Assembly: GCA_001898255.1 (NCBI GenBank)
Contig: MKTK01000031.1
Location: forward strand, 1 to 44,095
Length of the DNA: 44,095 nt
Direction: 5' to 3'
From: Chryseobacterium sp. 39-10
GTDB lineage: Bacteria; Bacteroidota; Bacteroidia; Flavobacteriales; Weeksellaceae
Positions 24,849 to 33,426 of the stretch are shown piece by piece. The notes beneath the pieces were generated by a model. The model did no database searches. It had not been told where the DNA came from and saw only the letters and a program-made list of their open reading frames with translations. Positions within the stretch are counted from its first letter, which is position 1. Each line of letters starts with the position of its first letter. A program made the translations under genes and the position numbers.

Positions 24849-26162
24849 TTATGTATTGAGAATTCTTTTATGCTGCATCGAAACGAATTTGGGATTCTCC
24901 ACATTCTGCAAATAATTCGTTAATGAAGATTTGCTCATGGAATCTTTAGTGAGGTAAATTCTTCCGCCAAACTCCTCCACAATTTCGTCTAGCTTTGCCA
25001 CTAACTTTTTGAGCTTTGAATTGACTTTAAAATCTAAAGCCAGCGTATATCCTTCGATGGGAAATGAATTGTACGCCTCTGGATTACTTTTCCCGAAGAG
25101 TTTCAAAACAGCCAGAAATGAGCCGTTACCGCTTTTGGCAATGGTTTCCAAGATCTTCTTCATTCCGGCTTTTCCATTTTCTTTGGGAATTACCATTTGA
25201 TACTGGATAAAGCCACTTTTACCATAAATTTTGTTCCAATCGTTCACCACATCCAGCGGATAGAAAAAAGTTTCATAATCAATAAAGTTTTTCACTTCTT
25301 TTGATCGCTGTTTTCCGTAATACGCCCAATTGAACAATTTAACCGTCAAGCTATTAAGCACAAAATCAGGAAAATAAAAAGGTACTGTGGGCTTCCATTT
25401 GTTTTTAAGGCGTAAAGGATTCTCTGAAAATTTCTTGGGCAACTCATGCCGAAATGCGTGCTCACCACGCATCAAAATACTTCTGCCAATGTTTTTTCCG
25501 GTTTGTAGGCAATCAATCCAAGCCACGTTATAAGTCCAGGATTCGCTTTCATCAAACAGTTTGAAAATCTCATCCAGGTTTTCGGCTTTAATGCTTTCCT
25601 GACGAATGTAAGCCGACTCAATATTTTTAAGTTTGATTTTAGCAGAAAGAATAATGCCAGTTAAACCCATTCCGCCAATGGTGGCCCAAAACTTATCGGC
25701 ATTCTCGTCGCGTGAACAGTTCAAAACATCTCCATTTTCATTAAGCAGAGAAAATTCTAAAACATAATCTGAAAAGCAACCCTCTGCGTGATGATTTTTA
25801 CCATGAACATCGGATGCAATAGCTCCTCCAACTGTGATGAACTTTGTGCCCGGTGTCACGAAAAGAAAATACCCTTGTGGCACCGTTACCTCCAATATAT
25901 CAGAAAGAAGAACGCCAGCTTCGCATTCCAGAACACCATTCAACCGGTCAAAACTGATGAACTTATTGAGTTTTTTTGTGGAAAAAATATGCTCGGAAAG
26001 TGATGCGTCACCATAACACCTGCCATTTCCACGCGCGATGATTTCGTTATTGTTTTTTACAAACTCCTTGATTTTTCGTAGTGAATCATCAGATCTCATT
26101 TCCTTTTCCACTACCGGAAAATTTCCCCAATTGGTTACTTTCTGGATAAAATTCGGCTTCAT
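24849..26162 (-). CDS. FAD-dependent oxidoreductase, DprE1-like (polyprenyl-phosphoryl-ribose 2-oxidase)
   Basis: This 437-residue protein belongs to the VAO/FAD_binding_4 family. FAD-binding motifs are IIARGNGRCYGDASL (about 41-55) and FVTPGTKFITVGGAIASDVHGKNHH (about 101-125); the HGKNHH box, His120, is the one seen in mycobacterial DprE1. The C-terminal part carries substrate-binding sequence ending in VSMQHKRIL. Its start codon overlaps the UbiA stop by one base (TAATG), a sign of translational coupling. In mycobacteria DprE1 oxidises decaprenyl-phosphoryl ribose at C2; here the lipid is unknown. Alternatives are other sugar-lipid oxidases of the same family. Confidence 0.85.
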   Translation of the reverse strand: MKPNFIQKVTNWGNFPVVEKEMRSDDSLRKIKEFVKNNNEIIARGNGRCYGDASLSEHIFSTKKLNKFISFDRLNGVLECEAGVLLSDILEVTVPQGYFLFVTPGTKFITVGGAIASDVHGKNHHAEGCFSDYVLEFSLLNENGDVLNCSRDENADKFWATIGGMGLTGIILSAKIKLKNIESAYIRQESIKAENLDEIFKLFDESESWTYNVAWIDCLQTGKNIGRSILMRGEHAFRHELPKKFSENPLRLKNKWKPTVPFYFPDFVLNSLTVKLFNWAYYGKQRSKEVKNFIDYETFFYPLDVVNDWNKIYGKSGFIQYQMVIPKENGKAGMKKILETIAKSGNGSFLAVLKLFGKSNPEAYNSFPIEGYTLALDFKVNSKLKKLVAKLDEIVEEFGGRIYLTKDSMSKSSLTNYLQNVENPKFVSMQHKRILNT

Positions 26163-27046
26163 TATTTAAAATAAATTTGGAGTAAAAAGGCGGCAATCCA
26201 TAAAACCATGGTGATTTGAATGTATCGGTCGCGGTATATAATTTTAGTTGGCGATTCAGTTTTGTTGTAAACTAACGTCTGCTGCAAATACCTTAGAAAC
26301 GCAAAAACAACAAAAAATACGGTATAAAAAACCCTTGAATGAAAACGCTGCTGCACCTCTGGCGATAATGTAAACATCAAGTAACAAACAATGGCCAGCG
26401 CACAACTGATGGAAAGTGCTATATCGGCAAACTGCACATTATAGCCATCGAGTGCTTTTCTTGTTCGTCCCGAGATTTGGGCATTGATAAGCTCTCCCCT
26501 CCTTTTACCAATGGCGAGTACCAATGCCAAAACAAAGGTGAGTAAGATAGCCCATTGCGAGATGTAAATTCCGGTGGCATAACCGCCCGCTAAAACCCGA
26601 AGTACAAAACCAATCGAAATAATACATACATCAATAATGGCCACATGTTTCAACTTATAGGTATAAGCGATGTTCATCACGAAGTAAAAAATAATAATGG
26701 TGGCAAACTTCCAAAAATTCATGTGAAAATACCGTTCACCAACGACAATTAGTGAAACATTAATTGCCAACAAAGCTATAAGCACTGCAACTGCGGTGTT
26801 TTTCGAGATAGCACCACTGGCTAAAGGCCGGTTTTTCTTTTGTGGATGTTTACGATCAGATTCAATATCAGAATAATCGTTGATGATATAAATACAGCTT
26901 GCAGCCAACGAGAAAACAATAAATGCAAAAAGACTTTTGAGCAGCAAATCCAGATTGGTCAATTTACCGGCAAAAAAAAGGGGCGCAAAAACAAACAGGT
27001 TCTTCACCCATTGCTCTACCCGCAACAACTTGAAATATTTTATCAT
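26162..27046 (-). CDS. UbiA-family prenyltransferase, DPPR-synthase-like
   Basis: The 294-residue integral membrane protein has about eight or nine hydrophobic helices. The first Asp-rich motif reads INDYSDIESDRKHPQKKNRPLASG (Asn56, Asp60, Asp64), and a second polar loop contains LAIGKRRGELINAQ. The combination fits the decaprenyl-phosphate phosphoribosyltransferase (5-phospho-ribosyl-1-pyrophosphate : polyprenyl-phosphate) branch of UbiA more than menaquinone or heme synthesis branches. It is the first gene of the four-gene operon with DprE1-like, DprE2-like and HAD genes. A possible -7 box, TAATTTTG on the minus strand (27064-27071), lies 18 nt before the start. Confidence 0.85.
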   Translation of the reverse strand: MIKYFKLLRVEQWVKNLFVFAPLFFAGKLTNLDLLLKSLFAFIVFSLAASCIYIINDYSDIESDRKHPQKKNRPLASGAISKNTAVAVLIALLAINVSLIVVGERYFHMNFWKFATIIIFYFVMNIAYTYKLKHVAIIDVCIISIGFVLRVLAGGYATGIYISQWAILLTFVLALVLAIGKRRGELINAQISGRTRKALDGYNVQFADIALSISCALAIVCYLMFTLSPEVQQRFHSRVFYTVFFVVFAFLRYLQQTLVYNKTESPTKIIYRDRYIQITMVLWIAAFLLQIYFK

Positions 27047-27087
27047 TTGTGTAGAATCAGCAACAAAATTAGTGATTTTAGAACAAA

Positions 27088-27111
27088 AAAAGTCTGCTTT
27101 TGCAGACTTTT
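27088..27111. terminator. Terminator between OmpA-type gene and UbiA operon
   Basis: AAAAGTCTGC (27088-27097) and GCAGACTTTT (27102-27111) pair perfectly around TTTT, with extra A residues upstream on the plus strand, so it works as a terminator for the minus-strand OmpA-type gene that ends at 27135. Confidence 0.85.
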
Positions 27112-27134
27112 ATTCCTTTGTATAGAATTAACTA

Positions 27135-27830
27135 TTAATGACCCGAACCATGTGCTTCGTTGATCATATTCTCGTTGGCAGTGATTGCAAACTCCACTCT
27201 TCGGTTTTGTGCTCTACCAGCTTCAGTGGCATTGCTTGCAACGGGCTCAGTCATTCCCATGCCGGTAGGGAACAATCTGGAAGCGGCTACACCTTTGCTA
27301 ACAAGGTAGCTTTTTACAGAAGCGGCTCTTCTATCCGAGAGGGAAAGGTTATAATCTGCCGATCCTTTACTATCGGTATGTCCGTAGATATTAATATTGG
27401 TATCAGGATTGTTTACCAAAACTTCGGCAAGCTTATCAAGGTTGGTTTTTGCATTAGGTTGCAAATCCGACTTATCGAAAGCAAAGTTGACAATATTTTC
27501 TTTTAGTGTAATTTTAATTCCTTCACCAACACGCTCTACTTCTGCGCCAGGTAATGTTTCTTTGATTTCTTTGGCTTGCTTATCCATTTTGTTACCAATA
27601 ACGTTACCGGCAACACCACCTACTACACCACCAAGAACAGCACCAAGAGGAGCATTACCACCTCTTCCAATGTTGTTTCCCAGAATACCACCCAGTACAG
27701 CTCCTGCTGCAGCACCAATGGCTGTTCCACGTTGTTGATTATTGGAATTTTTCACGGCTTCACAACTTGTCATCACCATTGAGGTTGAAATGAAAAGAGC
27801 CGCCATATTTGTTTTATTAAATATTTTCAT
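27135..27830 (-). CDS. OmpA-family lipoprotein with glycine-zipper region
   Basis: A 231-residue protein with a lipoprotein signal ending VMTSC (Cys23). A glycine-rich zipper (about 35-85, GTAIGAAAGAVLGGILGNNIG and a second round GAVLGGVVGGVAGNVIG) probably lies in the membrane. An OmpA C-terminal peptidoglycan-binding domain follows (about 110-220): VNFAFDKSDLQPNAKTNLDKLA, IYGHTDSKGSADYNLSLSDRRA, and RLFPTGMGMTEPVASNATEAGRAQNRRVEF. It should tether the outer membrane to peptidoglycan. It is single-gene, flanked by a terminator on one side and an intergenic gap on the other. Confidence 0.92.
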   Translation of the reverse strand: MKIFNKTNMAALFISTSMVMTSCEAVKNSNNQQRGTAIGAAAGAVLGGILGNNIGRGGNAPLGAVLGGVVGGVAGNVIGNKMDKQAKEIKETLPGAEVERVGEGIKITLKENIVNFAFDKSDLQPNAKTNLDKLAEVLVNNPDTNINIYGHTDSKGSADYNLSLSDRRAASVKSYLVSKGVAASRLFPTGMGMTEPVASNATEAGRAQNRRVEFAITANENMINEAHGSGH

Positions 27831-27899
27831 AATAAATGTATTGTTTTAAATTTAAAAATAAACTTTTCACTATGGTATAAAGAGCGAAAAGTAGCGATA

Positions 27900-28379
27900 T
27901 TATTTCATTCCTCTTCTTTCGAAATGATAAACAACTTTCACATTATCTCCACCTGAGGGAATATTTTGCTCTAAAGAAAACTGATCGGTTGATTGATTAA
28001 CCAATGTCAACGAATAACCTGCAGTAACGGCTTTAGCTTTAGTTCCTTCCATAATTTTTTTGAATTTGAACTCATTTCCGTTTACTACCTCAAATTTAAT
28101 GGGCATTATCACACTTGGGCAAGCTCCTCCACCATTTAAAGTATACGAACCCGTCCAGTTGTTAGGAATTAGCCGCCAGTAACTACCCACAAAACATTGG
28201 ATATCAGCACCTTCGTCGAATGGTTTAATTTTATAATTTTTGTCATAATCAACACTGGCTATTTCCCAATCTCCTTTAAGTTTTAGAAATTCGCTTTTGT
28301 TTTGTTGTGCAGTTTTTGCGGTGGAACAGGATACTGCAAGCGCGGCTCCCATGATTCCAACCCATAATACATTTTTCAT
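27900..28379 (-). CDS. Lipocalin-like lipoprotein
   Basis: The 159-residue protein has a lipobox ALAVSC (Cys18). The mature part contains LKGDWEIASVDYD, a lipocalin-like first strand with GxW, then WRLIPNNWTGSYTLNGGGACPSVIMPIKFEV and alternating strands to the C-terminus VVYHFERRG. This matches the lipocalin_4/META-like small lipoproteins common in flavobacteria, whose ligand is unknown. It lies 69 bases upstream of the OmpA-type gene in the same direction. A possible -7 box, TAACTTTG on the minus strand (28399-28406), lies 20 nt before its start. Confidence 0.75.
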   Translation of the reverse strand: MKNVLWVGIMGAALAVSCSTAKTAQQNKSEFLKLKGDWEIASVDYDKNYKIKPFDEGADIQCFVGSYWRLIPNNWTGSYTLNGGGACPSVIMPIKFEVVNGNEFKFKKIMEGTKAKAVTAGYSLTLVNQSTDQFSLEQNIPSGGDNVKVVYHFERRGMK

Positions 28380-28440
28380 AGTTGTAAATTATTTACACCA
28401 AAGTTACAAAAAACCATGCCAAATTTTCATATCAACAAAA

Positions 28441-28465
28441 AAAAGTCCACAAATTATGGACTTTT
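28441..28465. terminator. Terminator of the S8 protease gene
   Basis: AAAAGTCC (28441-28448) pairs with GGACTTTT (28458-28465) around a 9-nt loop; on the minus strand a run of about eight T residues completes a rho-independent terminator 20 nt after the protease stop. Confidence 0.8.
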
Positions 28466-28484
28466 CAATCGAGCAATTGATTAA

Positions 28485-30230
28485 TTATTTTCTGTTAATC
28501 GTTTTCCTCAAAGACTTTTTACCGAATCTTGTTACCGTTTTCTTTGTGGTTTTTTCCAAGGTAGGCGCTGCTTCTGACGAAGTAGGTTTGTAAAAATGGG
28601 TGTAAGCATATTCTGCTGCTTTGCGCACGTCAATTACACCACCGGCTTCAGAAATAAGATCAAACCGATTATTGGTATTAGAACCAATCATTGCGTTCAC
28701 CGAGGATTTATTGGCCGTTTTCACCAATGCTTCAATGATTTGATCAGGCGAAAGATTGGGCATATATCCTAAAAGAACCGAAGCCGCACCGGCTACCACT
28801 GGCGCTGCCATCGAGGTTCCTTGTAAATACTCGTATTTCCCTTCAGGAACCGTTGAATAAATTTTATCACCAGGCGCAAAAACGTTCACCATTTTTTTAT
28901 TGTAATTAGAGAAACTGGCTCTTAAAAACTCGTTATCGTTGGTGGATGCGCCCACCACAATCATATTGGTTACAAATGGTTTTGCATCTTTAACATCTTT
29001 AAAATTGGTAGGATAATAAATATTTTCTTCAATATCTTCATTCTCATTCCCCGCCGCTTTTACGAGAAGCACGCCCTTCTCTTCTGCATATTTAAAAGCA
29101 TCCCAAACCACGGTTTTACCGGGAGATACGGGTTTTCCAAAACTCATGTTCAGAATTCTAGCACCGTTATCAACTGCGTAGCGAATGGCGTTAGCAACGT
29201 CCTTATCTCTTTCGTCACCATTAGGAACGGCTCTCACGGCCATAATTTTCGCGGTTTTATACCCAACGCCGTACTGCACCTCTTTTCCTTGTGGTAAGCC
29301 CGCAATAATGCCCGCTACGTGGGTTCCGTGTTGTGCATCAGGACCCTCATAATGATTGTTACCGTAGTATTTCTCACTATAGTCCTCATAATGATCCCCT
29401 ACAATAGATGCTCTAGGATCAAAATCCAAATTATACTGCTTCGTGGCTTGCGGGCCAAAATAATCGATGGCCTCTTTCATTTGAGCATTCAGAAACTTCT
29501 CTACTTCTGCAGGAGATTTCCCCCTTACAGCAGGATCCTGAACCAGCTGACCAAGTACTGATGCCGCCATTGCCTGCTCTTGATTGGTGGGCTTGATGGA
29601 TGAAGTAACTTCCGGAGTCAGATTTTGTCCGTTCAATAAAGCAATCATTGACGGAATCATGCTTTGAATCCTGGTATAAGTTTCATAATTCTGCTTTGCT
29701 TCCACACTTTTCTTGGTGAAGTTCTCTTTCGACTTCATATACATCGCAAATTCTTCGGGCATTTTCTGCTGATTGGCTTTATTGGTTGCAGAATCATTGC
29801 CTTCAAAGATTGGCTGATACTTTTTCACCACGCGGGTTACTTCCATATTATCCACATCGATATCACCGTTTTTTCCGCCAAGAAAATTCCAACCATAAAC
29901 GTCGTCGATGTACCCATTTCCGTCGTCATCTTTTCCGTTGTTAGGAACTTCATTAACGTTTTTCCACATGTTTTTCACCAAGCCCGGATGATCTACTTCT
30001 ACCCCACTATCCAAAACCCCAACAACAACCGGCTTCAATATTAAACCTTTAGATTCCAAATACTTATATGCATTTTGGGTATTAACCCCATACACATTGG
30101 ATGATGAAAAATCTTTGTGATACCACGTCATCAAATCCTTATCTTTCATAGGATCGACAGTAGATTCAGTTTTTTGGGCAAAAGCAACAAAACCGGCCAT
30201 GAAAACTCCGGCGATGAATATTTTCTTCAT
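28485..30230 (-). CDS. Exported subtilisin-like serine protease (S8 family)
   Basis: The 581-residue protein has a signal peptide (MKKIFIAGVFMAGFVAFAQ) and the S8 catalytic triad: Asp74 in VVVGVLDSGVEVDHPG, His301 in AQHGTHVAGIIAG and Ser473 in LQGTSMAAPVVAG. Between Asp and His is an insertion of roughly 160 residues (about 125-285) beyond the usual spacing, helical and rich in Lys/Gln, perhaps an inhibitory or substrate-recognition element. A DDDGNGYIDDVYGWNF loop (about 101-116) resembles a calcium-binding site. The C-terminus is basic (KKTVTRFGKKSLRKTINRK) and lacks a T9SS domain, so periplasmic or outer-membrane location is likely. It follows the WbqC-type gene by two bases and is probably co-transcribed with it. 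Confidence 0.93.
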   Translation of the reverse strand: MKKIFIAGVFMAGFVAFAQKTESTVDPMKDKDLMTWYHKDFSSSNVYGVNTQNAYKYLESKGLILKPVVVGVLDSGVEVDHPGLVKNMWKNVNEVPNNGKDDDGNGYIDDVYGWNFLGGKNGDIDVDNMEVTRVVKKYQPIFEGNDSATNKANQQKMPEEFAMYMKSKENFTKKSVEAKQNYETYTRIQSMIPSMIALLNGQNLTPEVTSSIKPTNQEQAMAASVLGQLVQDPAVRGKSPAEVEKFLNAQMKEAIDYFGPQATKQYNLDFDPRASIVGDHYEDYSEKYYGNNHYEGPDAQHGTHVAGIIAGLPQGKEVQYGVGYKTAKIMAVRAVPNGDERDKDVANAIRYAVDNGARILNMSFGKPVSPGKTVVWDAFKYAEEKGVLLVKAAGNENEDIEENIYYPTNFKDVKDAKPFVTNMIVVGASTNDNEFLRASFSNYNKKMVNVFAPGDKIYSTVPEGKYEYLQGTSMAAPVVAGAASVLLGYMPNLSPDQIIEALVKTANKSSVNAMIGSNTNNRFDLISEAGGVIDVRKAAEYAYTHFYKPTSSEAAPTLEKTTKKTVTRFGKKSLRKTINRK

Positions 30231-30232
30231 AT

Positions 30233-30850
30233 TTAAAGTGTATTTAATTTTATACTTTTCAGATAAGTCATGGTTTCTGGACCTTTGTTACATAGCAGGT
30301 CAACAATTGACAAATCACTCAGGAAACCATATTTTGATGTAAAAGTTTGGTAATATTCTTCCAACTGAAAACCAGAAGTCTTTTTTGTGGGAAAAAAATC
30401 CCGAAAATCATCTTCAGCAGGGTTTTTAAGATATTCCTGACTGAAGGAATAAGAACGTTCTGCTTTAAGGATCTGCTGAATGATTTTTAATGCATTCAGG
30501 TTAAACTCAAACAAATTATTGGTTTTATAATTAAAAATCTTTTCTAGTTGGTCCTCATAAAACTCAAAGTATGGTGAACTTTGATACGCCGTTTTAATCG
30601 ATTTCCAATGCAATTGCAACCAATTCTCACGATGTGAAATTTCGATTTCGTCTACTACCCTTTTGCCGTTGTGACTGATGGGAATGCTGAGCGCAAGCTT
30701 TCCGTTAGCACCATAGATATTGGCTCGGTTTCGATAGGTTTGTTTCGGAAAATGCTCGTACTTTTCGAGTTTGATTTCATTTTCTGCATCAAAGAAAACA
30801 GAACACCATGAAATAGGCGGCAAATAAAAAACAGGTAAAAGGATGTTCAT
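30233..30850 (-). CDS. WbqC family protein
   Basis: A 205-residue protein of the WbqC-like family (PF08889-type): LLPVFYLPPISWCSVFF at the start, QTYRNRANIYGANGKLALSIPI, and NWLQLHWKSIKTAYQSSPYFEFYEDQLEKIF. Members are found in O-antigen clusters and also as a conserved flavobacterial gene next to lepB, as here. The biochemical role is not established. No signal peptide; probably cytoplasmic. Stop lies two bases before the protease start. Confidence 0.85.
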   Translation of the reverse strand: MNILLPVFYLPPISWCSVFFDAENEIKLEKYEHFPKQTYRNRANIYGANGKLALSIPISHNGKRVVDEIEISHRENWLQLHWKSIKTAYQSSPYFEFYEDQLEKIFNYKTNNLFEFNLNALKIIQQILKAERSYSFSQEYLKNPAEDDFRDFFPTKKTSGFQLEEYYQTFTSKYGFLSDLSIVDLLCNKGPETMTYLKSIKLNTL

Positions 30851-30860
30851 AATAAAAGTT

Positions 30861-30887
30861 CGAAAATCCCTAGTAAAGGGATTTTCG
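30861..30887. terminator. Hairpin between lepB and the WbqC gene
   Basis: CGAAAATCCC (30861-30870) pairs perfectly with GGGATTTTCG (30878-30887) around a 7-nt loop. The T-run on the minus strand is short, so it may attenuate rather than fully end transcription from lepB. Confidence 0.55.
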
Positions 30888-30908
30888 ATATGATGGATAT
30901 TTAAATGA

Positions 30909-32564
30909 TTAATCTTCTTTTTCTTTTCTACGGAACAAGTGGACTAGATAGTCCCATCCGAAAAATACGCCCAAAACCAGCACAGCAATCCACCAGTAAG
31001 AAGCTTTATTGGCATCGCCGGTATTGGTTGCTTTAAACATCCTCTCCCAACGAATTTTGAAAGGCGCCTGGTAAGTGGAACCGGCATCTTTAAATGCACC
31101 CTGCAAGCTCAGCCATGTAAACATCGGTTTACCTACAATATTTTCTTCAGGCACAAAACCAAAAAAACGAGCATCCAAAGATGCATCCCGATTATCACCA
31201 ATCATCATATAATAATCTTGTTGAATGGTGTATTGGTTAGTTTCTTTTCCGTTGATGTATATTTTTCCGTTTTTGTTTTCTAGCTTATTGTGTTCGTATT
31301 CGGAAATAATCCACTGATATTCTGGCAAAGTTTCCTGGTTTAAAGTCACTACATCTCCTTTCTTAGGAATTCTAAGTGGTCCGTACCAATCTTGGTTCCA
31401 TTTTTTATTAATTGGAAAAATAGATTGTGTGGTGTCCAAATTCTTGGTATAGCCGTCGCGCATTGCATTGGCTTTATACGCGATAGCTGCCGAATCTTTA
31501 GGCCAAATATGCTCCTTCATCTCAATAATCTGGGGCATTGCCTTAATTTCTTTAGCTGTTTGATCCGTTAATCCCTGGAAATCGTAGATAAATCCCTGGT
31601 TGGTTTGTATTTCCTGAAGAGGCAAGAATCCGTATTTATTGTAAAGCGCCTGCACATCCAGCTGACTTCCGGCATGGGCAATAAACTTATGTTGTTCTTC
31701 CTGGTCTCCCATGATATGTTCCGGTTTTCCGTTCACCAACAATTTACCAGCACGAAACTCAATTACATCTCCTGCTACAGCAACACAACGCTTAACATAA
31801 GGATCTTTACGATCGATGGCGGTATGTACAGAATCCTGAGGATAATTAAATACCACAATATCATTTTTCTGTGGCTTACTGAACTGGAAAATTCGAGAAT
31901 AAGGCAGTTTTATAGCATCCACATAGGATTTAGGATCATCTTTCGGATTTCCCTTTTCACCAGTATCCATAATGGTTCCCTGCAAAAACGGAATAGCTAC
32001 CGGCCTCATCGGCATACGAAAACCATAGCTCCATTTATTCACAAAAAGAAAATCGCCCACCAGAAGTGTACGTTCCATCGATCCGGTTGGGATGCCAAAG
32101 GGTTGCGTCAAAAAGACGTGAATTACTGTAGCAAAAACGACTGCAAAAGTTAAGGAGCCCACTAAAGTATCCTTCTTTTTAGCCGTTTTCTCCTCCTCGG
32201 TAAGGTAAAGTTCGTCTTCTTTTTCCACTTCGGGATCTTTGGAGTAATTCACCATCGCCATGTAAACAAATGGCAAAACGACTGTGAGCAAACGCTGTAC
32301 AAAGGTCGTTTTCCCGAAATGTTTCACCAGGTAGAGATGAAAAACCGTCATCATGATAGGGCCCACAATTGGCAGATAAGCCAATGCCACCCACCATTTT
32401 GAATGTTGTGTTTCTTTAAGAATGATGAAATAATTGTAAAATGGGACAAACGCCAAAAGCGGACTGTAGCCCATCTTTTTGAAGAGTTTCCATGTTGAAA
32501 CTCCCATCAGTAAAGAAAGAACGACAACATAAAGGGTATAAGTAAGAAAATAATTCATAATCAT
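30909..32564 (-). CDS. lepB: Signal peptidase I, Bacteroidota form with N-terminal membrane domain
   Basis: A 551-residue type I signal peptidase. Residues 1-105 form an extra membrane domain of several helices (DUF5684-like). The catalytic part begins with a helix (about 136-155), followed by box B FGIPTGSMERTLLVGDFLFVNK with Ser162 as nucleophile, box D YVKRCVAVAGD with Lys258 as general base, and box E MIGDNRDASLDARFFGFV. Between boxes D and E lies an insertion of over 150 residues, typical for Bacteroidetes. A final helix (SYWWIAVLVLGVFFGWDYLVHLF) sits at the C-terminus. It removes signal peptides from exported proteins such as those of the PUL and B12 operon. An alternative start is Met3 (32558). 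Confidence 0.95.
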   Translation of the reverse strand: MIMNYFLTYTLYVVVLSLLMGVSTWKLFKKMGYSPLLAFVPFYNYFIILKETQHSKWWVALAYLPIVGPIMMTVFHLYLVKHFGKTTFVQRLLTVVLPFVYMAMVNYSKDPEVEKEDELYLTEEEKTAKKKDTLVGSLTFAVVFATVIHVFLTQPFGIPTGSMERTLLVGDFLFVNKWSYGFRMPMRPVAIPFLQGTIMDTGEKGNPKDDPKSYVDAIKLPYSRIFQFSKPQKNDIVVFNYPQDSVHTAIDRKDPYVKRCVAVAGDVIEFRAGKLLVNGKPEHIMGDQEEQHKFIAHAGSQLDVQALYNKYGFLPLQEIQTNQGFIYDFQGLTDQTAKEIKAMPQIIEMKEHIWPKDSAAIAYKANAMRDGYTKNLDTTQSIFPINKKWNQDWYGPLRIPKKGDVVTLNQETLPEYQWIISEYEHNKLENKNGKIYINGKETNQYTIQQDYYMMIGDNRDASLDARFFGFVPEENIVGKPMFTWLSLQGAFKDAGSTYQAPFKIRWERMFKATNTGDANKASYWWIAVLVLGVFFGWDYLVHLFRRKEKED

Positions 32565-32663
32565 TGTATTTTGCGATTGGCTACTGAGATTAGTTTAAGC
32601 CAGTTGGTATTTGTTACACTTGCGAAGCTGCTTCTGCTATATTTTTAGTCAATTGAACAGCAG

Positions 32664-33371
32664 TTATTTGGTTCCGAAAAGAACATCTTTCATCGTGAAG
32701 TTTCCCTTTCGGCCCAAAATCCATTCTGCAGCAACGACAGCTCCTAAAGCAAATCCGTTTCGATTGAAAGCTGTATGTTTGATCTCGATTTCATCCACTT
32801 CACTTTTATAGAAGACGCTGTGTGTTCCCGGAACTTCATCTTCTCGAATGGCGAAAATACCAAGCTGATCGCCTTGGGTTTCGTCTAATTTCCATCCGGA
32901 GAATCGCTGATCGTTTTTAATTATTTCTTCTGCTAATGTAATTGCAGTACCGCTAGGTGCATCTTTCTTATGCGTATGATGAATTTCTTCTAACTGCACG
33001 GAATACTCGCTGAAATTTTTCATCAAATTCGACAGCTGTTCATTTAAAGCAAAAAAAAGATTAACACCCAAACTGAAGTTTGAGCCATATAAAAACGCTG
33101 TTTGATGAGTAATTGCAATCGCCTCGACAGCGGGCTTTTGCTGAAGCCAACCTGTTGTACCGCACACCACAGGAATCTGATTTTCCAAGCAGAACTTGAT
33201 GTTGGTGAACGCCACTTCCGGATTTGAAAACTCAATCACCACATCAGGATGATTCAGGTTAGACAAAGTTGGGGTTTCATTGAGCTTGGCAACTATTTCA
33301 TGACCTCTTTTCTCGGCAATTTCACCTATTATTTTGCCCATTTTTCCGTATCCCACTAAAGCAATTTTCAT
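32664..33371 (-). CDS. dapB: 4-hydroxy-tetrahydrodipicolinate reductase
   Basis: The enzyme reduces (hydroxy)tetrahydrodipicolinate in lysine and diaminopimelate synthesis. The product of about 235 residues begins MKIALVGYGKMGKIIGEIA (Rossmann motif). The CGTTGW motif follows the cofactor domain, and the active-site signature is LEEIHHTHKKDAPSGTAITLAEEI. I start it at 33371, since the three residues before (from 33380) are not expected. It lies between the DUF5683 gene and lepB, a fixed order in Chryseobacterium-like genomes. Confidence 0.95.
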   Translation of the reverse strand: MKIALVGYGKMGKIIGEIAEKRGHEIVAKLNETPTLSNLNHPDVVIEFSNPEVAFTNIKFCLENQIPVVCGTTGWLQQKPAVEAIAITHQTAFLYGSNFSLGVNLFFALNEQLSNLMKNFSEYSVQLEEIHHTHKKDAPSGTAITLAEEIIKNDQRFSGWKLDETQGDQLGIFAIREDEVPGTHSVFYKSEVDEIEIKHTAFNRNGFALGAVVAAEWILGRKGNFTMKDVLFGTK

Positions 33372-33426
33372 TCTTATCAAGGTTTTATTAGGGTGGTTAC
33401 TTATTGCTCAGCGCAATATTCAAATA

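Noticed and set aside
31605-32153. Plus-strand open frame of 182 codons inside lepB
   Set aside because: It lies fully antisense to conserved signal peptidase motifs and is Ile/Phe/His-rich as expected for a shadow frame.
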